A stretch of 64,000 nucleotides of DNA from JAWOLE01 sp963815655. Its GTDB lineage: Bacteria; Acidobacteriota; Thermoanaerobaculia; UBA5066; Gp7-AA6. Position numbers and translations under genes: made by a program. Shown piece by piece: positions 26,150 through 34,258 of this stretch. Numbering within the stretch: the stretch's first letter is position 1; the number at the start of each line of letters is the position of its first letter. The notes under the pieces were generated by a model. It was not told the origin of the DNA. It was given only the letters and a program-made list of their open reading frames with translations, and made no database searches. The stretch spans positions 3,968,001 through 4,032,000 of the forward strand of contig CAWFHK010000001.1 in the NCBI GenBank assembly GCA_963815655.1, written 5' to 3'.

Positions 26150-27182
26150 TCCCTTTTCCTCTCACTTCCCGGTCCCACTTCGCCATCCAGGCCTGGCTTT
26201 CCCGCTCGAGCAGGTCCCAGTCCATCTTCGCCGGAGTCATCTTCTTTTCGACGTCGCGCGCCCAGTCGGGAAGGTCTCCGGCGGGGAGGTCCGTGCGCGC
26301 GGGAAGACGGTAGGCGTTCCGCGCGGCCAGCAGCTGCGCCTCGGGGCTCCCGATCCAATCGATGAGATCCCGCGCCTCCTTCGGGTGCTTCGCGCCGGCG
26401 ACGAGCCCGACGGCGTCGTCGATGACCGGCGTGCCGCTCGCGGGGAAGACATACGCGAGGTCCTTGCTGCGCCGCATCTCCAGGAGAACGTCGGGCAGGT
26501 CCCAGACCGTCACGAGTCCCTCGCGCCGCGAGATCTTCTCGACGAGAACCGAGGCGTTCATGACGTATTCCTTCGTCTGGGCGTCCAGGCGCAGGAGCCA
26601 CTGGAACCCCCGGTCGGTTGAGCCCGTCTCCGCGAGCGACCGCTCGAGCACCATCCCGAAGATCGCCCGCATCGTCCCGGAGGCGATCGGATAGCGGATC
26701 AGGATCTTCCCCTTCCAGCGCGGATCGAGCAGGTCGTCCCAGTCGCGCGGCGCCTCGCCCGCGGCCACCGCGCCGGAGTTGTAGACGATGACGGCGGGAG
26801 TCCTGTAGGCCCCGAAATAGAGGTCCCGCGCCTGCCGGCTCTCCGGCGGGATCGCCGCGGCCCAGGACGGCCGGTACGGCTCGAGCAAGCCGTCGCGCAC
26901 GCCGCGAGCGAAGATCGTGTTCGGCCCGCCGAACCAGACGTCCGCCTGCGGGTTTGCCTTCTCCGAGCGCACCCGGTCGTACACCTCCTGCGATCCCATG
27001 TCGAGCCACCGCACGTCCACGTCCGGATGCGCCGCCTCGAACGTCTTCTCCACCAGCCCGAGCAGGTCCCGCCCGTGAGGCGAGTAGAGGACCACCGGTG
27101 TGCGCGTGTCCCTGCGGCAGCCGGCCGGGAGGATGAGGAAGGTCGTCAGCCAGCAGAGCGCGGCGACTTTCCGGCGGCTCAT
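26142..27182 (-). CDS. ABC transporter substrate-binding lipoprotein, iron(III) type
   Basis: 346 residues. Signal peptide MSRRKVAALCWLTTFLILPAGC with lipobox PAGC. Mature part starts VVLYSPHGRDLLGLVEKTFEAAHPDVDVRWLDMGS, typical of the FbpA/ThiB-like cluster, with ADVWFGGPNTIFARGVRDGLLEPY and SGTPVIDDAVGLVAGAKHPKEARDLIDWIGS. The ligand could be ferric iron or an organic anion; the fused permease favours iron. First gene of a three-gene importer operon (binding protein, ATPase, permease). An upstream ATG at 27197 is less likely. Confidence 0.85.
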   Translation of the reverse strand: MSRRKVAALCWLTTFLILPAGCRRDTRTPVVLYSPHGRDLLGLVEKTFEAAHPDVDVRWLDMGSQEVYDRVRSEKANPQADVWFGGPNTIFARGVRDGLLEPYRPSWAAAIPPESRQARDLYFGAYRTPAVIVYNSGAVAAGEAPRDWDDLLDPRWKGKILIRYPIASGTMRAIFGMVLERSLAETGSTDRGFQWLLRLDAQTKEYVMNASVLVEKISRREGLVTVWDLPDVLLEMRRSKDLAYVFPASGTPVIDDAVGLVAGAKHPKEARDLIDWIGSPEAQLLAARNAYRLPARTDLPAGDLPDWARDVEKKMTPAKMDWDLLERESQAWMAKWDREVRGKGKS

Positions 27183-27266
27183 GGTCCGGCGCAGCATAGC
27201 AGCAGGGGCGCGGAGGCGGACGCATCAGGCGGCGCCGGGTCGTCCTGACTTATCTTCGGGGAAGGC

Positions 27267-28001
27267 ATGGGAGATTTCGGCGAGTTCCCGCTCAAGGTTC
27301 AGCTCTTCCTGAGGGCATACCGGTGGCGGCGGATCGATCCGGTGCCGTGGGCTCCGCTGGCGAAACCGCTTTCGGAGTGCCGCGTCGCGCTCGTGTCGAG
27401 CGCGGGGTTCGTCCTTCCTGGCCAGGAGCCGTTCGACGAGAAGAAGCGGGGGGGAGATCCGAGCTTCCGGGAGATCCCCTCCGACGTGAAGGCGGAGACG
27501 CTGGTCGACACGCACCGCAGCGGGGCCTTCGATCACGCCGGAATGCGGCGGGACCCGAACCTGGCCTTCCCCATCGACCGGCTCCGCGAGCTCCGGGACG
27601 AAGGGCGCATCGGCGCCGTGGGCCGGCGCCATCTCTCCTTCATGGGCTCTCTGACGGCGACGGGCGAGTTCGTGCGGCGGACAGTTCCCCGGGCCGCGGG
27701 CGCCTTCATCGAGGATGGGGTGGACGTGGCGATCCTCGTGCCGGTGTGACCCATGTGCAACCAGGCCGTGTGCCTGGCGGCGGCGGAGCTGGAGCGGCGG
27801 GGGATCGCGACGGTCGCGGTCCAGATCCTGCGCGACGTCGCCGTCCGGGTGCGTCCGCCGCGAGCGCTGGCCGTTCCGTTCCGCCACGGGTATCCGCTGG
27901 GGGAGCCGCACGAGCCGGTGGGGCAGCGCGCGGTTCTCGAGGCCGCGTTGGGAATGTTGGAAGATCAGGCTCTGCGCCCCCCGGCGCTCCGCGATTACTA
28001 G
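27267..28001 (+). CDS. Probable selenoprotein, glycine/D-proline reductase selenoprotein B-like family (in-frame UGA)
   Basis: Read through an in-frame TGA at 27747-27749 the protein is 244 residues with Sec161 in the motif Val-Pro-Val-U-Pro-Met-Cys, a UxxC redox pair. The part before TGA has VALVSSAGFVLPG, HRSGAFDHAGMRRDPNLAFPIDRLRELRDEG and HLSFMG; the part after has NQAVCLAAAELERRGIATVAV, VRPPRALAVPFRHGYPLGEP and a C-terminal helix. Both halves fit one family of GrdB/PrdB-like proteins. A hairpin at 27761-27777 could serve as SECIS. The role in aerobic-looking relatives is unknown, probably thiol or peroxide redox chemistry. The 3' end overlaps the converging DUF4412 gene by four bases. 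Confidence 0.85.
27747..27777 (+). promoter_or_regulatory. Recoded UGA with bacterial SECIS-like hairpin
   Basis: TGA 27747-27749 is followed by a perfect stem CCAGGC (27761-27766), loop CGTGT, GCCTGG (27772-27777). The apical loop starts 18 bases after the UGA and has a G at position 2, within the geometry described for bacterial SECIS elements. Confidence 0.7.
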
Positions 28002-28768
28002 CGTTCCTTCTTTCCGGCCGGGGGCTTCCGGGAGCGCGGCGCGGCTTTTCCGATTTCGGGCGCCATCGTCTCGGGGGTGTCGCTCGCCCGCTTGTAGCCC
28101 GGCGGCACTTCGAAGAGAGAAGGAGGGACGGGCTTCTTCTCGAATCGCGCGAGCTCCATCGTCGAGACCGGCTGGGTGTTTCCCTTGCCGCGCATCACGA
28201 GGCGGATCGGGAGGCCTTCGAGGCCGTTGGCGCGCAGGGCCTTGATGAGGTTGTTCGAGCGGTCGCGCCGGGACTGCAGCGCGAGAAACGCAGAGGAGGG
28301 GAAGATCTCGGAGGCGACGCAGATCTCCGTCCGGGTGCCGCCAGAGGAGGTCACGAGCGCCTTCTCGCAGGGAAAGCCGCCGACCGTGTCACGTCCCTGC
28401 TTGATCACCCTGTAGGTTTCCCGCGGAATCTCCGGGGAGGATTCGCGGAAGGTCTTCAGGTCGGTGACGGAATACAACTTTCGCGCGTCGTCGATGTTGA
28501 CGATGTGGTCCGGGTCCGACAGCTTCTGGATGATGATCATCCTCGACGTCGCCGCCGGGCCCGCCCCCTTGCGGGCGGCTTCCGGCCTTTCGACGGCCCA
28601 TTCCATGCGGTAGGCGTCCTTCCCCAGGTAGACCCTGCCCGCGCCCGGGATCGTCTTTCCGCCCCCTTCGCCGGTGGCTCCCTTGAATTCCGCGACGCCT
28701 TCGATCTGCGCGAGACCGGGCACGGAGAGGGCCAGCAGCGCGGCGGCCGCGAGGAACGAACCCCTCAT
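27998..28768 (-). CDS. Secreted DUF4412 protein
   Basis: 256 residues with signal peptide MRGSFLAAAALLALSVPGLAQ. The mature domain shows the DUF4412 look: IPGAGRVYLGKDAYRMEW, MIIIQKLSDPDHIVNIDDARKLYSVTD, then TYRVIKQGRDTVGGFPCEKALV and EICVASEIFPSSAF. Such periplasmic proteins are common in Acidobacteriota and Bacteroidota; function unknown. The ATG at 28768 overlaps the PIG-L gene stop (ATGA), so the two are coupled. The basic C-terminal tail is probably disordered. Confidence 0.8.
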   Translation of the reverse strand: MRGSFLAAAALLALSVPGLAQIEGVAEFKGATGEGGGKTIPGAGRVYLGKDAYRMEWAVERPEAARKGAGPAATSRMIIIQKLSDPDHIVNIDDARKLYSVTDLKTFRESSPEIPRETYRVIKQGRDTVGGFPCEKALVTSSGGTRTEICVASEIFPSSAFLALQSRRDRSNNLIKALRANGLEGLPIRLVMRGKGNTQPVSTMELARFEKKPVPPSLFEVPPGYKRASDTPETMAPEIGKAAPRSRKPPAGKKER

Positions 28769-31410
28769 CGTCCTCCCGCTTTCCACGCGAGGAGGTTGGC
28801 GAAGAGCCGGTAGGCGCCGGGAACTCCGGCGGGCAGCTCCCGGAAGAACGCGAGCCCCGTGTAGACGTAGTGTCCCTTCCCGACGGTCGCGACGAGGAGC
28901 GATCCCTCCCGCTCCGGCTCGCCCGGGTCCGCCATGGCGAGGAGCGGCTTGTACGCGGGCGCCCAGGTGGTCGCGAAGTAGAGGCCGCGCTCCTGGATCC
29001 AGCCGTCCCAGTCACGTTCGCCGATCCGGTTGGGAGTTGTGAAGAGCGGGTGGGATGGATCGAGCAGCCGCACGGGCGCCGTCTCGTCCGTCACGCGGTC
29101 GATCGGGCGCTTGATCTCGAGCTTCTCGGGCGCGAAGTTGCCCGCCGAGAATCCCCCCTGCTGGTACTGGACGATCAAGAGGCCGCCGGCCCGGACGTAT
29201 TCCAGCAGACGCGCGTTGGCGCCGACGAGCGCCGCGTCGGTCTCGTAGGCGCGGGGGCCGACGACGATCGCGTCGTACCGCGAGAGGTCTCCGTGTTCGA
29301 GCTGCCGGGGCGAGAGGGTCTCGACCGGGATCCCGATCGCGAGGAGCGCCTCGGGCACGCGGTCGGAGGCGCCGCGGACGTAGCCGACGTGGTGGAGAGG
29401 CGGAAGGCGCAGGTCCACGACGCTCAAGGCGACGGCGCTCGACAGCGGCAGGGGAGTCGGGCGGATGTGCTCGTAGTCGACGAGGCGGATAGACAGGTCG
29501 CAGCGCTCCCCGCTCTCCAGCGCCGCCGTGACCGGGATCGAGCCGCGGAAGGGAGAGAGAGCCGCGGGAGGCCGCAGAGCGACCTCGATCGTCTGCTCGG
29601 CGTTTCTCTTCTCGAGAGCGAAGGCGGGCGGCGCGACCGCGGGCCATCCCGGCGGGACGCCGACCTCGAGCCTTCCCTTCAGCGGATCGGGAGAGTTGGA
29701 AACGATGCGCGCCTCCAGGCGCGGCGCGTCTCTCTTGGCGGTCGGCCAGACGATCAGTCCGGGCTCGACGAAGACCTCGACCGGCGGCACGGCGCGCAGG
29801 CCATGGCGGATCTCTCCGAACGCCTCGTCGCGGAAACGAAAGGTCACTTCGCGCTCGATCCGGATCTTCGTCGAGCCGATGGAGAGCGTGACGGCGGCCG
29901 TCAGTGGCGGCGGCTGGAACGGCTCGCCGCGCACGGAGAGGGGCGCGTCGGTCCAGTCGTAGAGAGCGCCTTTGAGGGGCCGGCGCAGGAAATAGGGGAT
30001 CGTCGGCGGCGCGCCCGGCGGCGGTCCGGCGGTGAACTTCCACTCTTCCAGTTTTCCGGGCGAGATCTCGCGCGCCGCAGTCTCCGCCGCCGGGACCCGC
30101 CACGCGTCGGGACTGACGAGCTCGACGTCCGTCACCGAGACCGGGAGCGGACCCGCGTTCCAGACGCTGGCGGAAATCTGCAGGGACTGTCCCGGGACCG
30201 CGGTCTCGCGGTCCGCGAGCGCGTCGATCGCGATTCCCGCGGCGGTGGCCAGCGCGGATTGCGCGGCCGCGAGCTTCTCGTCGAGCAGCATCACCGTCGC
30301 GGACGGCTTCTCCTTCGGCTCCGCGGCGGCCGCGGCGGCCGCGGCGGCCCGCGCGGCGCGCAGCTCCTCGAGCGCCGCCGACAGGGGAGGGACCGCCGCC
30401 GCGAGGTTGCCGGGCGTCAATTGCCGGCGCGTTTCTTCCGCAAGTTTCTGGACGGTCCGGAGGCGCTCCTCGACCCGGCGCCGAACGGCCGCGTCGGCGA
30501 TCCCGGCCGCGATCGCGGGGAGGCTCGTGTCCACCCGCGCGAAGAGGTGCTTGTCCTCCGGCCCGCCGGCCCCGGCCACCCAGGCGCCCCGCGTGTCGCC
30601 GCCGCCGATCGGCTGGAGCGCGCCGGTCGACTGCGAGCGCTGGAGGCTGCGGCTGGCGATGGCGATCTGCTGGTAGGACTTCCCCGTGAACGGCTCGATC
30701 CCTCCCGTCGGGAGGATCACCGTCGTCGCCTCGCGGTCGAGGAACCGGGTCCCGCGGTAGAGGACGACCGGTTTCCACGGGGTCAGTCCTTCAGCGGCGA
30801 GCTCGGGGAAGGCCGACGGGTCCCCCGCGGCGGCGAACGCCTCCCGGGCGATGAGGGCGGATTCCTGGTGCTGGCCGTGCCCGTCGCGCGGCGTGCCGGA
30901 GAAGACCGCCCAGACGATCTGCGGCCGGAAGCGCCGGAGGATCCGGACCGCGTCCTTCGCGATCTCCTCGCGCGGCCAGAACCTGAAGGCCTCCTCGACG
31001 CTCTTGGAGTATCCGAAGTCGTAGGCGCGCGTGAAGTACTGCCGGGCGCCGTCGAGCTTTCGTGCCGCGTTCAACTCCTGCGTGCGCAAGACTCCCAGCC
31101 CCGTCCCCAGCTCGTCGCCGATCAGGTTCTGCCCGCCGTCCCCGCGCGACAGCGACAGGTAGGCCGACTCCCCGCCCATGCCCCTCGCCACCAGCGTCAG
31201 CAGCGCGGTGTCCTCGTCGTCCGGATGCGCCGCGATGACGAGCACCCGCCGGTGCGTCGTGAGCTTCGCGACCATCGCGTCGAGCGTCGTGAGCCCTCCC
31301 GTGGACGGCGGCGGCAGCGCAGTCCCCGGCGCGTTGGCGGCCAGCACGGCAACCGCCACGAGACAGGCGGCCGCCGCGAGACCGAAAAGAAGGGTTCTTC
31401 TCATTCGCAT
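28765..31410 (-). CDS. Large secreted PIG-L family deacetylase
   Basis: About 881 residues. N-terminal signal peptide (MRMRRTLLFGLAAAACLVAVAVLAA). The PIG-L/LmbE zinc site is AAHPDDEDTALL with SRGDGGQN and DGHGQHQ near residues 60-200, predicting N-deacetylation of a sugar amide. A helical, Ala-rich segment (about 325-385) is followed by Ig-like beta domains and a C-terminal class I amidotransferase-like domain (VVGPRAYETD, LIVQYQQGGF, GKGHYVYTGLAFFRELPAGVPGAYRLFANLLAW). Starts at 31410 or 31404 fit the signal peptide; residues further upstream do not. Coupled to the DUF4412 gene. Confidence 0.85.
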   Translation of the reverse strand: MRMRRTLLFGLAAAACLVAVAVLAANAPGTALPPPSTGGLTTLDAMVAKLTTHRRVLVIAAHPDDEDTALLTLVARGMGGESAYLSLSRGDGGQNLIGDELGTGLGVLRTQELNAARKLDGARQYFTRAYDFGYSKSVEEAFRFWPREEIAKDAVRILRRFRPQIVWAVFSGTPRDGHGQHQESALIAREAFAAAGDPSAFPELAAEGLTPWKPVVLYRGTRFLDREATTVILPTGGIEPFTGKSYQQIAIASRSLQRSQSTGALQPIGGGDTRGAWVAGAGGPEDKHLFARVDTSLPAIAAGIADAAVRRRVEERLRTVQKLAEETRRQLTPGNLAAAVPPLSAALEELRAARAAAAAAAAAEPKEKPSATVMLLDEKLAAAQSALATAAGIAIDALADRETAVPGQSLQISASVWNAGPLPVSVTDVELVSPDAWRVPAAETAAREISPGKLEEWKFTAGPPPGAPPTIPYFLRRPLKGALYDWTDAPLSVRGEPFQPPPLTAAVTLSIGSTKIRIEREVTFRFRDEAFGEIRHGLRAVPPVEVFVEPGLIVWPTAKRDAPRLEARIVSNSPDPLKGRLEVGVPPGWPAVAPPAFALEKRNAEQTIEVALRPPAALSPFRGSIPVTAALESGERCDLSIRLVDYEHIRPTPLPLSSAVALSVVDLRLPPLHHVGYVRGASDRVPEALLAIGIPVETLSPRQLEHGDLSRYDAIVVGPRAYETDAALVGANARLLEYVRAGGLLIVQYQQGGFSAGNFAPEKLEIKRPIDRVTDETAPVRLLDPSHPLFTTPNRIGERDWDGWIQERGLYFATTWAPAYKPLLAMADPGEPEREGSLLVATVGKGHYVYTGLAFFRELPAGVPGAYRLFANLLAWKAGGR

Positions 31411-31490
31411 CCCGCGCAGTGTACGACGGGTCCCGTTGCGTGGGTTCATCCGCCGGCCTTCCGAAAAACGATCTCCTTCGCTTGCGCCGA

Positions 31491-32210
31491 TCAACCTTCC
31501 GGGCCTTGCCACCGGCCCAGGCGTTTCTCGACGTCGAGAGCGACGCGAGCGCGGGCCTCGTCCCGGTTAACGCCCCGCGCCAGCAACTTGTCGTACGGAG
31601 TGTGCGTGTGACGGACGTGTGCCCTGACCGCCAGAACGACGGCCTCGGCGCGAAGCTCCTTCGCGGCCGCCGAGCGGCCGACTCGCCCGGAGTACTTCTG
31701 GCAGGCATGCTCCGCGATGGCGCGCCTCTCGGCGGCCGGCGATCCCGGGAACAGCTCTCCCAAGCGCCCCGCAAAAGCGGCGACGTACTCGGCATCGTGC
31801 TCCTGACGCCGCTGCGCGGCGCGCGACCGGGCCCGCTCGCGCGCCTCGGCGTCGGTCAGGCATTCCTGCTCCGCCCGCGCGAGCGCCTCCTCTTCGACGA
31901 GCGAACCCTGCCGCTCGTACCGTTTCCGCGAGCGGCTGAAGCGGACCACCACGGCCTTGAGGGTCGAGGCGCTGTTGGCTCGACGCGTCAGCGTGGCGTC
32001 GCCCGCCGGGAGGAAGACGAGGCGATCGAGATCCGCGCAAGAGAGACAGAGCGGCCGCCCCTCCTTCAGATGGAGAAAGCTCCCCCTGGAAAGCTCCGCG
32101 CCGCACTCCTCGCAGACGGCGTCCCGCAGGATGCAGAACACGACGATCCCGGGGGACCGCGAAACCTTGCCTGCACCGTCCTCGCCGGAGCGTTGCGACC
32201 GGACGACCAT
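31491..32210 (-). CDS. DUF2293 protein with Cys-pair zinc ribbon
   Basis: 239 residues. N-terminal metal-binding pairs CEECGAELSRGSF and CLSCADLDRLVFLP (about 35-70), a basic middle with many Arg, and the C-terminal DUF2293 signature AVVLAVRAHVRHTHTPYDKLLARGVNRDEARARV. Function unknown; the zinc ribbon and basic stretch suggest nucleic-acid contact. ATG 32210 is chosen; the frame stays open upstream to 32345 but that part looks non-coding. Confidence 0.75.
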   Translation of the reverse strand: MVVRSQRSGEDGAGKVSRSPGIVVFCILRDAVCEECGAELSRGSFLHLKEGRPLCLSCADLDRLVFLPAGDATLTRRANSASTLKAVVVRFSRSRKRYERQGSLVEEEALARAEQECLTDAEARERARSRAAQRRQEHDAEYVAAFAGRLGELFPGSPAAERRAIAEHACQKYSGRVGRSAAAKELRAEAVVLAVRAHVRHTHTPYDKLLARGVNRDEARARVALDVEKRLGRWQGPEG

Positions 32211-32337
32211 GAGGAAACACCTCGCGGAAGCCGTCACCAAAGTACAGCAAAGTGCAGGGTGAGTCAGCGACGCCGCATCGCTCCGTCCGGAACCGCACAC
32301 GGACGCCGCTGGCCCTTGGCGTGGGCGGGATGCCAGT

Positions 32338-32352
32338 GATATCATCGATATC
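32338..32352. promoter_or_regulatory. Candidate operator of the VapBC module
   Basis: GATATC-ATC-GATATC, two palindromic hexamers, lies 20 bases before the antitoxin ATG and just before GGAGG. Ribbon-helix-helix antitoxins usually repress their own operon from such sites. Confidence 0.5.
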
Positions 32353-32371
32353 GGTTGCTGACGGAGGTCCG

Positions 32372-32605
32372 ATGGCTCAACTGATCGTTCGAGATCTCGA
32401 GGAGGAGTTGGTCCTGAAGCTCAAGGTCCGGGCCGCCCGCCATGGAAAATCGGCGGAAGCGGAACATCGCGAGATTCTTCGGCAGGCCCTCGGAGCCGGG
32501 GCGGCGGCCCGGACGCTCAAGCAGAGGCTCCTGGAGATGCCGGCGGTGGGCGGCGAGAAGGACTTCGCGCGGCCCCGTGACACCGGCCGCCGGACACGTC
32601 TTTGA
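32372..32605 (+). CDS. vapB: Antitoxin, FitA/VapB-like ribbon-helix-helix
   Basis: 77 residues. N-terminal MAQLIVRDLEEELVLKLKVRAARHGKSAEAEHREILRQAL is the FitA-type DNA-binding domain; the C-terminal Arg-rich tail should wrap the toxin. GGAGG lies seven bases upstream. The stop overlaps the toxin TTG start (TTGA). A dyad upstream fits autoregulation. Confidence 0.88.
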   Translation: MAQLIVRDLEEELVLKLKVRAARHGKSAEAEHREILRQALGAGAAARTLKQRLLEMPAVGGEKDFARPRDTGRRTRL

Positions 32606-33033
32606 GCTACCTGATTGACACGAACGTTCTCTCCGAATTGCGAAAAGGGGCGCGGTGCGATCCCCGCGTTGCCCGCTGGTTTGCGGATGCCCCGACCGAA
32701 GACGTCTTCCTTTCCGTTCTCGCGATCGGCGAGATCCGGCGAGGAGTCGAGCGCATCCGGCGCCGGGACGCCCGATCGGCGCGCGTTCTCGAAGGGTGGC
32801 TGCGCCGGCTGGTCGCGGAACACGCGGACCGCATTCTTCCTGTTGACGCCGCGGTGGCCGAGGAGTGGGGCCGTCTGAACGTCCCCAACCCCATTCCGGT
32901 CATCGACGGACTGGTGGCCGCGACCGCGCGAATACACGGCCTGACTCTCGCAACGCGTAACCTGAAGGACATCCACCGAACCGGCGTGGCCTGCATCGAC
33001 CCGTTCACCGGCCAGGATTCCGATAATCAGTAG
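32602..33033 (+). CDS. vapC: PIN-domain toxin ribonuclease, VapC/FitB type
   Basis: 143 residues. PIN acidic residues are visible: D6 in LIDTNVLSE, E in LAIGEIRRG, D in VIDGLVAATA and D near the C-terminus. Expected to cleave RNA with Mg2+ when freed from the antitoxin. Start is the TTG at 32602 that overlaps the antitoxin stop; no ATG fits. Confidence 0.9.
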   Translation: MSYLIDTNVLSELRKGARCDPRVARWFADAPTEDVFLSVLAIGEIRRGVERIRRRDARSARVLEGWLRRLVAEHADRILPVDAAVAEEWGRLNVPNPIPVIDGLVAATARIHGLTLATRNLKDIHRTGVACIDPFTGQDSDNQ

Positions 33034-33050
33034 CTCGTCCCTGAGGCTCG

Positions 33051-33102
33051 GCCGTGAATCCGGCGGCTCCCTGAAAGACCTCGCCCAGCAATCGCCATCT
33101 TC
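33051..33102. repeat. Direct repeat following TA module, copy 1
   Basis: About 52 bases, starting GCCGTGAATCCGG and containing CTCCCTGAAAGAC and CATCTTC. It matches 33862-33912 at roughly 43 positions. It follows vapC by 17 bases. Confidence 0.75.
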
Positions 33103-33136
33103 ACGCCGGACTGGCGCCGGGAGACGGGTCGTGATA

Positions 33137-33150
33137 GGTTACATGTAACC
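33137..33150. promoter_or_regulatory. Perfect palindrome, candidate mazEF operator
   Basis: GGTTACATGTAACC is a perfect 14-base palindrome 23 bases before the mazE ATG, the typical location for MazE/MazF autorepression. Confidence 0.6.
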
Positions 33151-33173
33151 GATTGAAGTGTCTGGAGGCGGAC

Positions 33174-33398
33174 ATGGCGGCATCTGCAGGACCGAAGCCT
33201 TCGCGGGACAAGGTTCGGGCGCATCGGAAGCGGCTGCGGCGACAGGGATTGCGGCCGATCCAGATCTGGGTTCCGGATGTCCGCTCGCGGTCGTTCAAGG
33301 CGCAGGCGCACCGGCAATCCCTCGCGGTCGCCAGAAGCTCGCATGCGCGCGAGGATCAGAGTTTTGTCGACTCGATCTCCGTGGCTGACGGCGAATGA
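33174..33398 (+). CDS. mazE: MazE-type antitoxin (DUF3018-like)
   Basis: 74 residues. The core RAHRKRLRRQGLRPIQIWVPDVRSRSF followed by AHRQSLAVA is typical of the small antitoxin family that pairs with MazF in many genomes. ATG 33174 has GGAGG upstream. The stop overlaps the mazF ATG by four bases. Confidence 0.85.
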   Translation: MAASAGPKPSRDKVRAHRKRLRRQGLRPIQIWVPDVRSRSFKAQAHRQSLAVARSSHAREDQSFVDSISVADGE

Positions 33399-33739
33399 GA
33401 CGGGGAGAGGTATGGACCGCCTCGGGCGGCAAAGACTATGCGGGTAAACCGCGGCCGGTCGTCATTCTGCAGGACGACCAGTTCGACGCCACGAGCTCCG
33501 TCACAATCTGCGCATTCACGACCGACTTGACGGAAGCTCTCTTGTTTCGTCTGCCGATCGAACCGAATGAGACGAATGGGCTTCGCGGCGTTTGCCGTTT
33601 GATGGTCGACAAGATAACAACGGTGCCAAAGACAAAAATTGGAAAGCGCGTCGGCCGCCTCGACGATGAAGACATGTTGAGGTTGAACCGGGCAGTGCTG
33701 GTGTTTCTGGGGATGGCGGGAACCGCCGCCAGGGGCTGA
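33395..33739 (+). CDS. mazF: MazF/PemK-type mRNA interferase toxin
   Basis: 114 residues. MRRGEVWTASGG, KPRPVVILQDDQF, then VTICAFTTDL and LMVDKITTVPKTKIGKRVGRLDDEDM are the MazF/PemK landmarks. Sequence-specific RNA cleavage is expected. ATGA overlap with mazE. GC content drops in and after this gene compared with the rest of the window, in keeping with an acquired module. Confidence 0.92.
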   Translation: MRRGEVWTASGGKDYAGKPRPVVILQDDQFDATSSVTICAFTTDLTEALLFRLPIEPNETNGLRGVCRLMVDKITTVPKTKIGKRVGRLDDEDMLRLNRAVLVFLGMAGTAARG

Positions 33740-34258
33740 CGAGAATCTCCGTCGCGGGCGATCATGCCGGCTCACTCCCGGCGATCGAGCGCCGGCCGGG
33801 AGACTACTTCAGGACGCGCGCGCGCTCGCTCGAGAGTGACGAGGCCTTCGTTCACCGCTCAGCCGTAAATCCGGACCTCCCTGAAAGACATCGCCGAACA
33901 ATCCCTATCTTCTCCGCAGCCTCCTCTCTCCGCGAGCGGCGCTAATACCACAAACCACGACTGACCCCACACACTTCCTAAGAACTCCCCGCGTCTCCCT
34001 CCGCGCCTTGGACGTCGCCCCTGCCGGGCGCCGCCCACAGGGCCCACAGGCCCTACTACTGCGACGCGTTACACTCTCGCGAAAGGAGGAGACCCAAAGA
34101 CAATCGTCGCTTCGCTCCGATCAGCCACCCCGGGCCCCTGTTCAAACCGCCCGGAACAGCTGTTCACATGCGCCGGAATACGCACCGGTCTCCCCGGCGC
34201 ACCACCGTTGACCCCGTCCCCTTACCCAGACAACTCAAGATTATCCACGCTTCATGAC
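33740..34258. other. Gene-poor accessory segment
   Basis: About 520 bases with no supportable gene. Holds direct repeat copy 2 (33862-33912). The remainder shows no coding character on either strand. Confidence 0.4.
33862..33912. repeat. Direct repeat following TA module, copy 2
   Basis: Starts GCCGTAAATCCGGACC, then CTCCCTGAAAGACATCG and TATCTTC. It parallels 33051-33102 and, with it, brackets mazEF. Confidence 0.75.

Noticed and set aside
33051..33912. Direct repeats around mazEF considered as integron attC sites
   Set aside because: No GTTRRRY/RYYYAAC core sites, no consistent long hairpin, and no integrase in the window.
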